This document shows positions 1 through 7,775 of a stretch of 64,000 nt of DNA, one piece after another. The notes under the pieces are model-generated. The model searched no databases. It was not told where the DNA came from and was given only the letters and a program-made list of their open reading frames with translations. Source of the DNA: Rhodobacteraceae bacterium HLUCCO07 (lineage in GTDB: Bacteria > Pseudomonadota > Alphaproteobacteria > Rhodobacterales > Rhodobacteraceae); contig LJSU01000019.1 of assembly GCA_001314705.1 (NCBI GenBank), forward strand, positions 1 through 64,000, given 5' to 3'. Position 1 is the first letter of the stretch. Every line of letters begins with the position of its first letter. A program made the translations under genes and the position numbers.

Positions 1-493
1 GACCCCCGCCGCCACCGTCATCCGCCGCAATCGCCGCAGCACCCGCAACAGCCGCTCCCGCCGCAAGCGTGCCACCACCAATACCACCCGCAACCGCGGG
101 TCCGGCCGCGGCTTCGGCCACGATTTCCAGCGCCTGCCCACCGATCAGCACCTCGCCCGAGGCACCGGCCTCGAAATCCTGCGAGGTGATCCGCAGGATG
201 CGGCCATTGTCGAGAACGAGCCGCGCGGATCCGTCGTCGAGGATCTCGGCGCTGCGCACACCGTCGATGTCGGCCGCGTTGACAAGCTCGCCCGACTCCG
301 ACTGGGCATTGGCGATGGCCGGTATGAAGAGCAGCGCCGATCCGAGCGTCGCCGCGGCCGTCTTTTGCCGTTTGGCGATCCACTCGGCGACACGGGCGCG
401 GCGCTCTGCGTCACAGGCGACCATGCGCGGCATCCGGGCCTGATCGGTGTGGGAGATGCGGGTGTTTTCGCTGTCGCGGAAATGGTTTGTCAT
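1..493 (-). CDS. N-terminal part of a secreted, Gly/Ala-rich adhesin-like protein (partial)
   Basis: This gene is cut by the window start, so only its first 164 codons are visible. The ATG is preceded by GAGGGG at good spacing. Residues about 43-62 form a hydrophobic segment ending in AIANAQ, which looks like a Sec signal with a long charged N-region. A small beta-rich stretch follows (about residues 65-130), then a Gly/Ala-rich stretch and an acidic-glycine run (DDGGGGG). This resembles the prefix of very large repeat-containing surface proteins. I infer that much of the protein lies outside the window. It is divergent from the RTX gene and the two may share regulatory DNA. The exact family is not recognised. 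Confidence 0.6.
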   Translation of the reverse strand, partial: MTNHFRDSENTRISHTDQARMPRMVACDAERRARVAEWIAKRQKTAAATLGSALLFIPAIANAQSESGELVNAADIDGVRSAEILDDGSARLVLDNGRILRITSQDFEAGASGEVLIGGQALEIVAEAAAGPAVAGGIGGGTLAAGAAVAGAAAIAADDGGGGG

Positions 494-520
494 GGTGCCC
501 CTCGAAATTGATTGATCCGG

Positions 521-564
521 ATTCTGTCAGGATAGTGGCATAATTCTGTCGGGATAGTTGCATA
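521..564. repeat. Two 22-bp tandem direct repeats in a divergent promoter region
   Basis: Two adjacent 22-bp units differ at two positions; each starts ATTCTGTC and ends TGCATA or GGCATA. They lie 28 bp upstream of the minus-strand secreted-protein gene and about 310 bp upstream of the plus-strand RTX gene. Two helical turns of spacing suggests a paired regulator-binding site. The rest of the 494-876 gap shows no gene; a plain RBS (AAGGAG) precedes the RTX start. Confidence 0.55.
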
Positions 565-876
565 TCCAAATCCGGTTTGGAAGAGTCAAAAAGGGACAAT
601 TCGGCACAAGGCACGGTGCCTCTCCGCACCGTCGAGGTCCCGGAATCGTCATGTGAAATCCGAGGCATCCCCGACCCCGCAACACATCCGCACGGATACG
701 GCCCTGCACCGTTGCAACCGTCACGCGAACGCACACACAGATTGACTGAGAAAAGGGATCGTGGAAACCTGACCCTGATTCAGCCGGAACCCTTTGCTGC
801 ATTCGGCGACACGAAAAACGAAAACCCAGCCGCCTTGCAACCGGGCGAGAAATCATAATCGAACAAGGAGTTTTTC

Positions 877-3800
877 ATGAGCACTTTCACACTTCCCGGC
901 ATCGCCGTCTATCGCGATGGCGACACGGTCAACAGCGTTTCGCAGGTCGAGCTTCAGACCGTTTTCCGCGACGGTGAAGGCAGTCTCAACTATTCCGTGC
1001 TCAACACCTTTTCCGACGACATCCCCGAGGTGGACATCGGCGGGGATGACCCGCTCGGCGTGCTCGTGGCCGGAGACGATGTGCCCGGCGGAGTCGCCGC
1101 TTTGCCCGAAGAAGCCATCGACTATCTCGGCTTCGTGGAAACATCCGAAGGCCGGCATGTCATCATGAGCTTCGAGATCCTCGGCGAGGGCGGCGACGAC
1201 GATATCGACCTCATCTTCCCGATCGGGGGCGACCCGCTGACCCTTCCGACCACGGAGGCCGAGTTCAATGCGCTGGAAAGCTCCATCACCGACATCGGCG
1301 AGATCACCAGCGGAGACTTCGCCCCGGGCACGGACATCCCGGTTTCCGACTTCCCGAACGTGACCGAGACCAGCAACAACCAGGTCATCGGGGACGGTGG
1401 CGACAACAACCTGACCGGCACCGCGGGCAATGACGACGTGATCGGCCTTGGCGGCAACGACACGCTCGATGGCGGCGCGGGCGACGATTACATCAACCCG
1501 ACGATGGAGGATTCACCTGGCGAATGGGATACCATCATCGGCAGCACCGGCGATGACGTGATCGACCTTTCCATGGTCAACGACTCCAGCGGCTTGGTCA
1601 CGCTGGATTACTCAGGGTTGTCCGGCCCGGTCGAGGTCAGCCTCGACGGCGGGGAAAACAATGCATCCGTCGGCAAGGGCAGCGACGGCACCGATACCAT
1701 CGTCGATGTGGAAAACCCGCTTTTCGCGGGCTGGACCCTCGGCGGGCTGGTGATCCAAGGCACGGATGCGGCCGACACGTTCAACCTTGACGTGGCTGAC
1801 GAGCAGTGGATGGAGATTCGCCCTGGTGACGGGGTCGACGAGATCAACCTGTCCGGTCAGGGCCTGGTGCGGATAGATTTCCGGGGGGCGGAAAACGGCA
1901 TCGACGTTGATTTGCGCAGCAACAGCATCAACGACGACGGCTATGGCAACACCGAGACGATCTCCGGCAACATCCCCTTTGAAATTCGCGGGTCGGAACA
2001 TGACGACCTCTATCACGGCAGCGATGACCCCGACACTTTCACCAGCTTTCGCAAGGTCGGCGGGAACGACACGCTCGATGGCGGCGATGGTGGCAGCCGC
2101 TTGCGGTATGAAACGTCCGGAATATCCGATTTGCGCGTGGACCTCGCCGCCGGAACCGCGACCGGCACGATAGACGGCGTCGAGTTCAGCGACACGATCA
2201 GCAATTTCGAACAGGTCCGCGGCTCGTCCGGCGATGACTGGCTGGCGGGCGACGGCCTTGGGGGTGTCAACCGGCTCGAAGGTCGCGGCGGCGCGGATAC
2301 CTTCGTGCCAGGGGTCGGGCAGACGCAGATCGGCGACTTCACGCCCGGCGTCAGCACGCTCGACATAAGCCGCCTCGGCCTGACCATCGCCGAGGCCGAG
2401 AATGCCCTGCAAAACGGGTTCGACAACGGATTCGCAACAGCGGTCAATCTGCCCGATGGTTCATCGCTCGCATTCATCGGCCTGAGCGAAGACGATGTTG
2501 CCAGCATCACGCCGGTGATCGAGGACTCGGGCGGCATCCTGCAGGAAGGCACGTCGGGCGACGATGTGTTCAACGGCACGGATGGCGATGACACCGCCAT
2601 CGGCAATGGCGGCGACGACCAGTTCAACCTCGGCGCCGGCGATGACGAGGCATTTGTCGGCGAAGGCAATGCCTTCATCCGCGCCGGGTCGGGCGACGAC
2701 ACCTATCACTTCACCGATGTCGTCGAGGGATATGCCCAGGTCGAATACGGCCACCTGACCGATCCCGAGATCCTGGGCAGCGGGCTGACCGTCGATATCG
2801 ACGGCGCGGCCAATACCGGCACCATCGTCAAGGGCGACCTCGGCACCGACACGCTTGTCGACGTGGAAAATCCGCTCGATGCGGGCGCCACGGTCGGCGG
2901 GTTGGGAATCGGCGGCACGCTGGGTGACGACACGTTCAACCTTTCGACGACCGAAGACCAGTGGATGCAGGTCCGTCCCGCCGGTGGCGATGACACCATC
3001 AACATCGAAAGCGGATTCGTGCGCATCGACTATGCCGATGGCCTCCCGGCCGCGATCGACGCCGACCTCGCGGCCGGCATCATCACCCGCAGCGACGGGT
3101 CCAACAGCTCCACCGACACCATCACCGGTGCCCAGGGCGCATGGGAAATACGGGGCACCGATCTTGCCGACACGATCCTCGGCTCCGACCGCGACGAAAG
3201 CTTCATCCTGCGCGGCGGCGACGACACGCTCGACGCCGGTGACGGGTTCGACCGGCTGCGCTATGACCGGCCGCTGTTCAATGGCGGGGTCGATGCCGAT
3301 CTCGACGACGGCACGGTGACAGGCACCGCCGTCGTCGGGGGGGAAAACGAGGAATTCACCCACACGATCAGCAACATCGAACACCTGCGCGGCACCACAT
3401 TCAACGACCGGATCGCCGGTGACGACAACGACAACCGGCTCGAGGGCATGGGCGGCGACGATGCCTTCGTCCTCGTGGGCGGCAGTGACAGCGTGTATGG
3501 CGGCGACGGAACCGACCAGGCCTTCTTCGGCGTGACCGAGGACGAGGCCACGGTCACCTCCGACGGCGATGACAACCACACCGTCGTCATCGGGTCCGAC
3601 ACGATCGAGCTCTTCTCGGTCGAGGACCTGATCTTCCGGGAACCGGGCGAGCCCGAGGACACGCCGCCCGCCCCCTCGGGCGCGGCCCCGGCCTGGACGC
3701 TGGGCGACCCGCACCTGCTCACGGTTGACGGGGTGGGCTACGACTTCCACGCGGTCGGCGAATACGTGCTGCTGCGCGGCCAGGCCGGCGAGAGCGTCAA

Positions 3801-5118
3801 CGGCTTCGAGCTTCAGTCGCGGATGACCCCGGCCAAGGATGACGAGGGCGCGGATCTCGACGACGTCTCCGTCAACCAGGCGATCGCCATGCGCGCGGCC
3901 AATGGCGACGCGGTGATGATCGACAGCAACGACGCCGACCCGCTTTCGGTGAACGGCACGGTGCAGACCATCGACGATGGCGACTTCCTCGATGTCGGGG
4001 ACGACCGCATCTATCGCACGGGCGAGACCTACACCATGGTGTTCGCCGGTGACGACGGCACGATCAACGATGGCGACACCCAGGTCGCGGTCAAGGTGCT
4101 CGACGGGCGGGTCGATCTCAGCGTGCGGATCAGCGACGAACTCGCCGGGCGCGTCGAGGGTCTCCTGGGCGACGGCGACGGTGATCGCAGCAACGATGTC
4201 GCGCTGGCCGACGGCACCGTGCTGGAACGCCCGTTCGCCTTCGATGACCTTTACGGGGATTATCGCGACGACTGGCGTGTCGATGACGAGGCCGACAGCC
4301 TCTTCACCTATGACACGGGCGAATCGCTGGCCGGGTTCTACGATCCCGACAAGCCCGGCTCGGTCACCACGGTCGACGATTTCGACCCCGCCCAACAGGA
4401 CGCCGCCCGCCAGGCCGCCGAGGATGCCGGGCTGACACCGGGTTCGGTGAATTTCGACAACGCGGTTCTCGACTTCCTGCTGACCGGGGATTCGAGCTTT
4501 GTCGAAAGCTCCGCAAGCGAGGATGTCGCGGCCCCCGAAACCACGTCGTCCGCCCCCACCCTCGATGTCGGGCAGGAGCGCGCAACCATCGGGTTCACGG
4601 TCACGGATCGCGCCGGCGACGGGATCGAAGACGCCCTTGTCGGCTTCTCGACAGGCGCCTCGACCGCGCGCAGCATGGCCGATGACCTGAGCAGCGGCGA
4701 CTACAGCCTGCGCATCGGCGACGGTGCGAGCGGCCGGGCCAGCGCGAGCAAGCCGCTCTCCGCGGAAGACAGCGACGCGGTCGGCTCTGGCGATGCGCTC
4801 GACATCCTGCGACTCGCCGTCGATCTGGAGCCCAGCTTCGGCGCCGCGCAGGACCTCGATTTCGTCGCCGGCGATCTCAACGGCGACGGAAAGGTCGAAG
4901 CAAATGACGCGCTCGATGCCCTGCGCCATGCGGTCGGGCTTGAGACCGACAACGCGCCGCGCTGGGTGTTCCTCGACTCCTACGACCTGCCCAGCGGCCT
5001 CGACAATGAAAACGTCGAGTACGATGCCGCTGGCGTGGACATCGCCGCGGTCAGTGACGGCCTCGACGTGTCGTTCACGGGCGTCCTGCTGGGGAACATG
5101 CAGGACTTTGCCACCTGA
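877..5118 (+). CDS. Calcium-binding RTX protein with VWD domain and dockerin-like C-terminus
   Basis: A 1413-residue, very acidic, cysteine-poor protein that is probably exported. AAGGAG precedes the ATG. There is no N-terminal Sec signal, which fits type I secretion. RTX-type glycine/aspartate nonapeptides (GGxGxD-like, e.g. GGNDTLDGGAGDD) occur from about residue 170. Two paralogous modules, about 225-478 and 604-865, share landmarks such as VDVENPL, DTFNL and VRIDF/VRIDY and look like an internal duplication. A von Willebrand type D-like domain follows at about 941-1110 (GDPHLLTVDG, YDFHAVGEYVLLR, GLLGDGDGDRSND). Two EF-hand-like dockerin repeats lie at about 1298-1360 (DLNGDGKVEANDALDALRHA). 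No type I exporter gene is present nearby. Function is probably surface or matrix-associated; the substrate or partner is unknown. Confidence 0.85.
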   Translation: MSTFTLPGIAVYRDGDTVNSVSQVELQTVFRDGEGSLNYSVLNTFSDDIPEVDIGGDDPLGVLVAGDDVPGGVAALPEEAIDYLGFVETSEGRHVIMSFEILGEGGDDDIDLIFPIGGDPLTLPTTEAEFNALESSITDIGEITSGDFAPGTDIPVSDFPNVTETSNNQVIGDGGDNNLTGTAGNDDVIGLGGNDTLDGGAGDDYINPTMEDSPGEWDTIIGSTGDDVIDLSMVNDSSGLVTLDYSGLSGPVEVSLDGGENNASVGKGSDGTDTIVDVENPLFAGWTLGGLVIQGTDAADTFNLDVADEQWMEIRPGDGVDEINLSGQGLVRIDFRGAENGIDVDLRSNSINDDGYGNTETISGNIPFEIRGSEHDDLYHGSDDPDTFTSFRKVGGNDTLDGGDGGSRLRYETSGISDLRVDLAAGTATGTIDGVEFSDTISNFEQVRGSSGDDWLAGDGLGGVNRLEGRGGADTFVPGVGQTQIGDFTPGVSTLDISRLGLTIAEAENALQNGFDNGFATAVNLPDGSSLAFIGLSEDDVASITPVIEDSGGILQEGTSGDDVFNGTDGDDTAIGNGGDDQFNLGAGDDEAFVGEGNAFIRAGSGDDTYHFTDVVEGYAQVEYGHLTDPEILGSGLTVDIDGAANTGTIVKGDLGTDTLVDVENPLDAGATVGGLGIGGTLGDDTFNLSTTEDQWMQVRPAGGDDTINIESGFVRIDYADGLPAAIDADLAAGIITRSDGSNSSTDTITGAQGAWEIRGTDLADTILGSDRDESFILRGGDDTLDAGDGFDRLRYDRPLFNGGVDADLDDGTVTGTAVVGGENEEFTHTISNIEHLRGTTFNDRIAGDDNDNRLEGMGGDDAFVLVGGSDSVYGGDGTDQAFFGVTEDEATVTSDGDDNHTVVIGSDTIELFSVEDLIFREPGEPEDTPPAPSGAAPAWTLGDPHLLTVDGVGYDFHAVGEYVLLRGQAGESVNGFELQSRMTPAKDDEGADLDDVSVNQAIAMRAANGDAVMIDSNDADPLSVNGTVQTIDDGDFLDVGDDRIYRTGETYTMVFAGDDGTINDGDTQVAVKVLDGRVDLSVRISDELAGRVEGLLGDGDGDRSNDVALADGTVLERPFAFDDLYGDYRDDWRVDDEADSLFTYDTGESLAGFYDPDKPGSVTTVDDFDPAQQDAARQAAEDAGLTPGSVNFDNAVLDFLLTGDSSFVESSASEDVAAPETTSSAPTLDVGQERATIGFTVTDRAGDGIEDALVGFSTGASTARSMADDLSSGDYSLRIGDGASGRASASKPLSAEDSDAVGSGDALDILRLAVDLEPSFGAAQDLDFVAGDLNGDGKVEANDALDALRHAVGLETDNAPRWVFLDSYDLPSGLDNENVEYDAAGVDIAAVSDGLDVSFTGVLLGNMQDFAT

Positions 5119-5130
5119 CACGGCACCAAA

Positions 5131-5176
5131 CGCATGATGCGACGCATGATGCGACGGCCCGCCTTCGGGCCGTCGC
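5131..5176 (+). terminator. 12-bp tandem repeat plus GC hairpin downstream of the RTX gene
   Basis: Two copies of CGCATGATGCGA (5131-5142, 5143-5154) run directly into a hairpin, GCGACGGCCC / GGGCCGTCGC (5151-5160 with 5167-5176, loop GCCTTC). It lacks a long T-run, so it is a possible factor-assisted terminator. Confidence 0.45.
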
Positions 5177-5311
5177 CCCCCACGACAGCGACGCCACGCC
5201 CCGGTTGATCTTTCACGGAAGTCTCGCCCCCGGGCCAGGCGACCCCTCGATCCCCCTCTGGACAGCCCCGCCGCGCCCGCCTACCCTCGTCCGAAAAGCG
5301 AGGTTTGCGAT

Positions 5312-5659
5312 ATGAGCGAGACATTCCCCTTCGACGGCCGCCGCTGGCACGACATGGGCGGGCAGGCGGCAGGTCCAGTTACCCCTACCGAACATGATTT
5401 CGCGCTTTGGGAAAAGCGCGTCGACGCGCTCCAGGTGCTGATGTCCACCAAGGGGCATTTCACCGTCGATGGCCTGCGCCGCGCGCTCGAAGACATGGGC
5501 GAGGATGCCTATGAAAAATACAGCTATTACGAACGCTGGATCGCCGCCGTGAACCAGAACCTCGTTGAGGCCGGGCTCTACACGCTCGAAGAGCTGGGCG
5601 AGAAAATGGCCGAGGTCCGCGCCCGCGGCGAAACCTATGGTGAGGCCGCCCGTGGTTGA
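5312..5659 (+). CDS. Nitrile hydratase beta-subunit N-terminal-half protein (ScnB/P14K-like)
   Basis: A 115-residue protein matching the helical N-terminal half of nitrile hydratase beta: the HDMGG motif at residues 13-17, then WEKRVDAL and the YEKYSYYERW stretch that packs on the alpha subunit. In classical nitrile hydratases this half is fused to the SH3-like half, which here is the next gene, overlapping by 8 bp if it starts at GTG. The same split and order (N-half, C-half, alpha) occurs in thiocyanate hydrolase (scnB-scnA-scnC). Free N-half homologues also act as metallochaperone activators (P14K), so both subunit and activator roles are open. Confidence 0.8.
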   Translation: MSETFPFDGRRWHDMGGQAAGPVTPTEHDFALWEKRVDALQVLMSTKGHFTVDGLRRALEDMGEDAYEKYSYYERWIAAVNQNLVEAGLYTLEELGEKMAEVRARGETYGEAARG

Positions 5660-5930
5660 GCCGATGGAAAAGGTCCGCGTCAAGACCATGATGCCCCCGG
5701 GCCATGTCCGCGCGCCCGCCTACCTGCGCGGCAAGACCGGCGTGATCGAACGCCCGCTCGGCGAATTCGGCAACCCCGAGCTCCTGGCTTACGGCCATTT
5801 CAACGGCCCGAAGAAACCGCTCTACCGCGTCCGTTTCACCATGGCCGAGATCTGGGGCGACGCGGCCGAAACCCCGACCGACACGATCGACGCCGAGATT
5901 TACGAACACTGGCTCGAACCGGCCCCCTGA
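5652..5930 (+). CDS. Nitrile hydratase beta-subunit C-terminal (SH3-like) protein
   Basis: About 92 residues from the GTG at 5652, or 88 from the ATG at 5664. It carries the beta-subunit C-terminal signature: PPGHVRAPAYLRGKTGVIER, then LYRVRF and a terminal acidic helix (DAEIYEHWLEP). The GTG overlaps the preceding stop, which favours translational coupling. With the preceding gene it makes one complete beta subunit in two chains, as in thiocyanate hydrolase. The start is uncertain. Confidence 0.75.
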   Translation: MVEPMEKVRVKTMMPPGHVRAPAYLRGKTGVIERPLGEFGNPELLAYGHFNGPKKPLYRVRFTMAEIWGDAAETPTDTIDAEIYEHWLEPAP

Positions 5931-5975
5931 TCCCCGGGGCGCCTGTCCCCCTACCTGACCCGCGCGAGACATATC

Positions 5976-6638
5976 ATGCCGCATGACCATCACGACCACG
6001 ATCACGACCATTTCCACCACGACGGGATGAGCCCCTCGGGCCATCCCTACCGCGCCGACAATGACGAACCGCTCAGCTATTGGCAGTGCATGGAAATCGC
6101 CGTGCGCGAACTGCTGATCGAGAAGGGCCACACCACCCCCGCCGAGATCGCCGCCCAGATCGAGGCGATGGACGCGCGCAGCCCCGCCAACGGCGCCGCC
6201 GTGGTGGCCCGCGCCTGGACCGATCCCGCGTTCAAGCAACGCCTGCTTGAAGATGCCTCGGCCGCCAGCGCCGAGATGGGCTTCGACATCGGCGGCCTGC
6301 GCCTCATCGCGGTCGAGAATACCGAGGATGTGCATAACGTCATCGTCTGCACGCTCTGCTCGTGCTATCCGCGCAACCTGCTGGGCCTGCCGCCCGACTG
6401 GTACAAGACCCGCGCCTATCGCTCACGCACGGTCAAGGAGCCGCGCAAGGTGCTGGCGGAGTTCGGGCTCGACCTGCCCGAAACCACGCAAGTGCGCGTC
6501 CATGACAGCACCGCCGACATGCGTTATATCGTTCTGCCCGCCCGCCCGGCGGGCACAGAAGCCATGGACGAGGCCGCGCTGGCCGCGCTCGTCACCCGCG
6601 ATTCGATGATCGGCACCGGGCTGCCAAAGACGCCCTGA
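5976..6638 (+). CDS. nthA: Nitrile hydratase/thiocyanate hydrolase-type alpha subunit, cobalt type
   Basis: A 220-residue catalytic subunit. The metal-binding claw motif is V-C-T-L-C-S-C with cysteines at 125, 128 and 130. Threonine at the second position marks the cobalt class (iron enzymes have serine). In this family two of the cysteines are oxidised to sulfinic and sulfenic acid and the metal hydrates nitriles, or hydrolyses SCN- in thiocyanate hydrolase. LGLPPDWYKTRAYRSR follows the claw, as expected. Residues 3-15 are almost all His/Asp, an unusual extension that could help load metal. The stop overlaps the ATG of the transporter gene (TGATG). The substrate cannot be decided from sequence. 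Confidence 0.85.
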   Translation: MPHDHHDHDHDHFHHDGMSPSGHPYRADNDEPLSYWQCMEIAVRELLIEKGHTTPAEIAAQIEAMDARSPANGAAVVARAWTDPAFKQRLLEDASAASAEMGFDIGGLRLIAVENTEDVHNVIVCTLCSCYPRNLLGLPPDWYKTRAYRSRTVKEPRKVLAEFGLDLPETTQVRVHDSTADMRYIVLPARPAGTEAMDEAALAALVTRDSMIGTGLPKTP

Positions 6639-7504
6639 TGCCCAACTTCACCGTCAAGACCACGGCGATCCTGCTGATGATCGCCGCCATCTTCATGTTC
6701 TCCTCGATGGACGCGCTGGCCAAGCTGCTGGCCGGGCGCATCGGCACCATGCCCACGCTCTGGGCGCGCTACCTGGGCCAGGCGCTGGTGGTGCTGATCC
6801 TCGTGCTGCCACGGCTGCGCACGGTCCTGCAAACCCGTTACCCGGGGCTGCAACTGGCGCGCTCGGTCTTCCTGATGTGCGCGACGATCTTCTTTTTCTT
6901 CGGCATCTCCAACATCGGGCTGGCCGAGGCGGCGGCGATCATGTCGACCAACCCGCTTTTCATCACGCTGGGCGCGGCGCTGTTCCTGGGCGAGCGTTTC
7001 GGCATCCGGCGGGCCATGGCGATCCTGGCCGCCTGCATCGGTGCGTTCCTGGTGATCCGCCCCGGCGCGGCCGTGTTCACGCCCTATTCGCTGCTGCCGC
7101 TGGGGGCGGCGATCTGTTATTCGGCCTATGCTCTCACCACCCGCTTCGTCGGCCGCGACGAAAGCGCCTGGACCTCGCTCTTTTACACCGCGCTTTTCGG
7201 GGCGGTGGTCCTCTCGGCGGCGGTGCCGTTCTTCTGGCACCCGCTGAACGGCACCGACCTCGCGATCATGGGCGCCATCGCGATCTGCGGCACGCTGGGC
7301 CAGCTTGCCCTCATTCGCGCGCTGATGGCCGGCGAGGCCGGGATGCTGGCACCCTTCGCCTATTTCGGGCTGGTCTTTTCAAGCTTCTACGGCGCCACGA
7401 TCTTCGGCGACCTGCCCGACTGGCTCACCATCGTGGGCGCCTGCATCATCGCGGGGGCAGGCATCTACGTGTGGTACCGCGAAACCTTCGTCAAAGCACA
7501 ATAG
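6638..7504 (+). CDS. EamA/DMT-family transporter
   Basis: A 288-residue inner-membrane protein with about ten hydrophobic helices arranged as two five-helix repeats, the drug/metabolite transporter (EamA) plan. It starts inside the stop codon of the nitrile hydratase alpha gene, so it is almost certainly co-translated with it and may move a substrate or product (nitrile, amide, acid or thiocyanate). That functional link is inferred from position only. Confidence 0.8.
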   Translation: MPNFTVKTTAILLMIAAIFMFSSMDALAKLLAGRIGTMPTLWARYLGQALVVLILVLPRLRTVLQTRYPGLQLARSVFLMCATIFFFFGISNIGLAEAAAIMSTNPLFITLGAALFLGERFGIRRAMAILAACIGAFLVIRPGAAVFTPYSLLPLGAAICYSAYALTTRFVGRDESAWTSLFYTALFGAVVLSAAVPFFWHPLNGTDLAIMGAIAICGTLGQLALIRALMAGEAGMLAPFAYFGLVFSSFYGATIFGDLPDWLTIVGACIIAGAGIYVWYRETFVKAQ

Positions 7505-7570
7505 GCGCCGGAGCAATGGTCACTTTTTCACCTTATTTCATCCTTATACTGGTCTCCAAGCTCGGCGAAC

Positions 7571-7592
7571 GTCGGTTCAAGGCAGAACCGAC
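7571..7592 (+). terminator. Perfect 8-bp stem-loop after the nitrile hydratase operon
   Basis: GTCGGTTC, loop AAGGCA, GAACCGAC, about 70 bp past the transporter stop. There is no T-run, so it is a possible weak terminator or RNA-stability element. A second small hairpin (ATCCTG TCC CAGGAT) lies near 7690. Otherwise the 253-bp gap shows nothing recognisable. Confidence 0.3.
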
Positions 7593-7775
7593 CGAGGCAG
7601 ACATGACCCCGACCGCCGTATCACGGGCGTGCAGTGCGCGCGCAACAGACCGCCCAGTGACCATGCAAGTGATGACCTGCAACACCCCGCTATCCTGTCC
7701 CAGGATGCTGTTCATGATCCGCTGTCCGGCCCCCGGCCGGTATGACATGCTTCTGGCATGGCTGGGGCGCCGCTG

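Noticed and set aside
2461-5121. 886-codon open frame antisense to the RTX gene
   Set aside because: It mirrors the repetitive Asp/Gly codons of the RTX protein and gives a Val/Ala/Arg-rich product with no recognisable motif.
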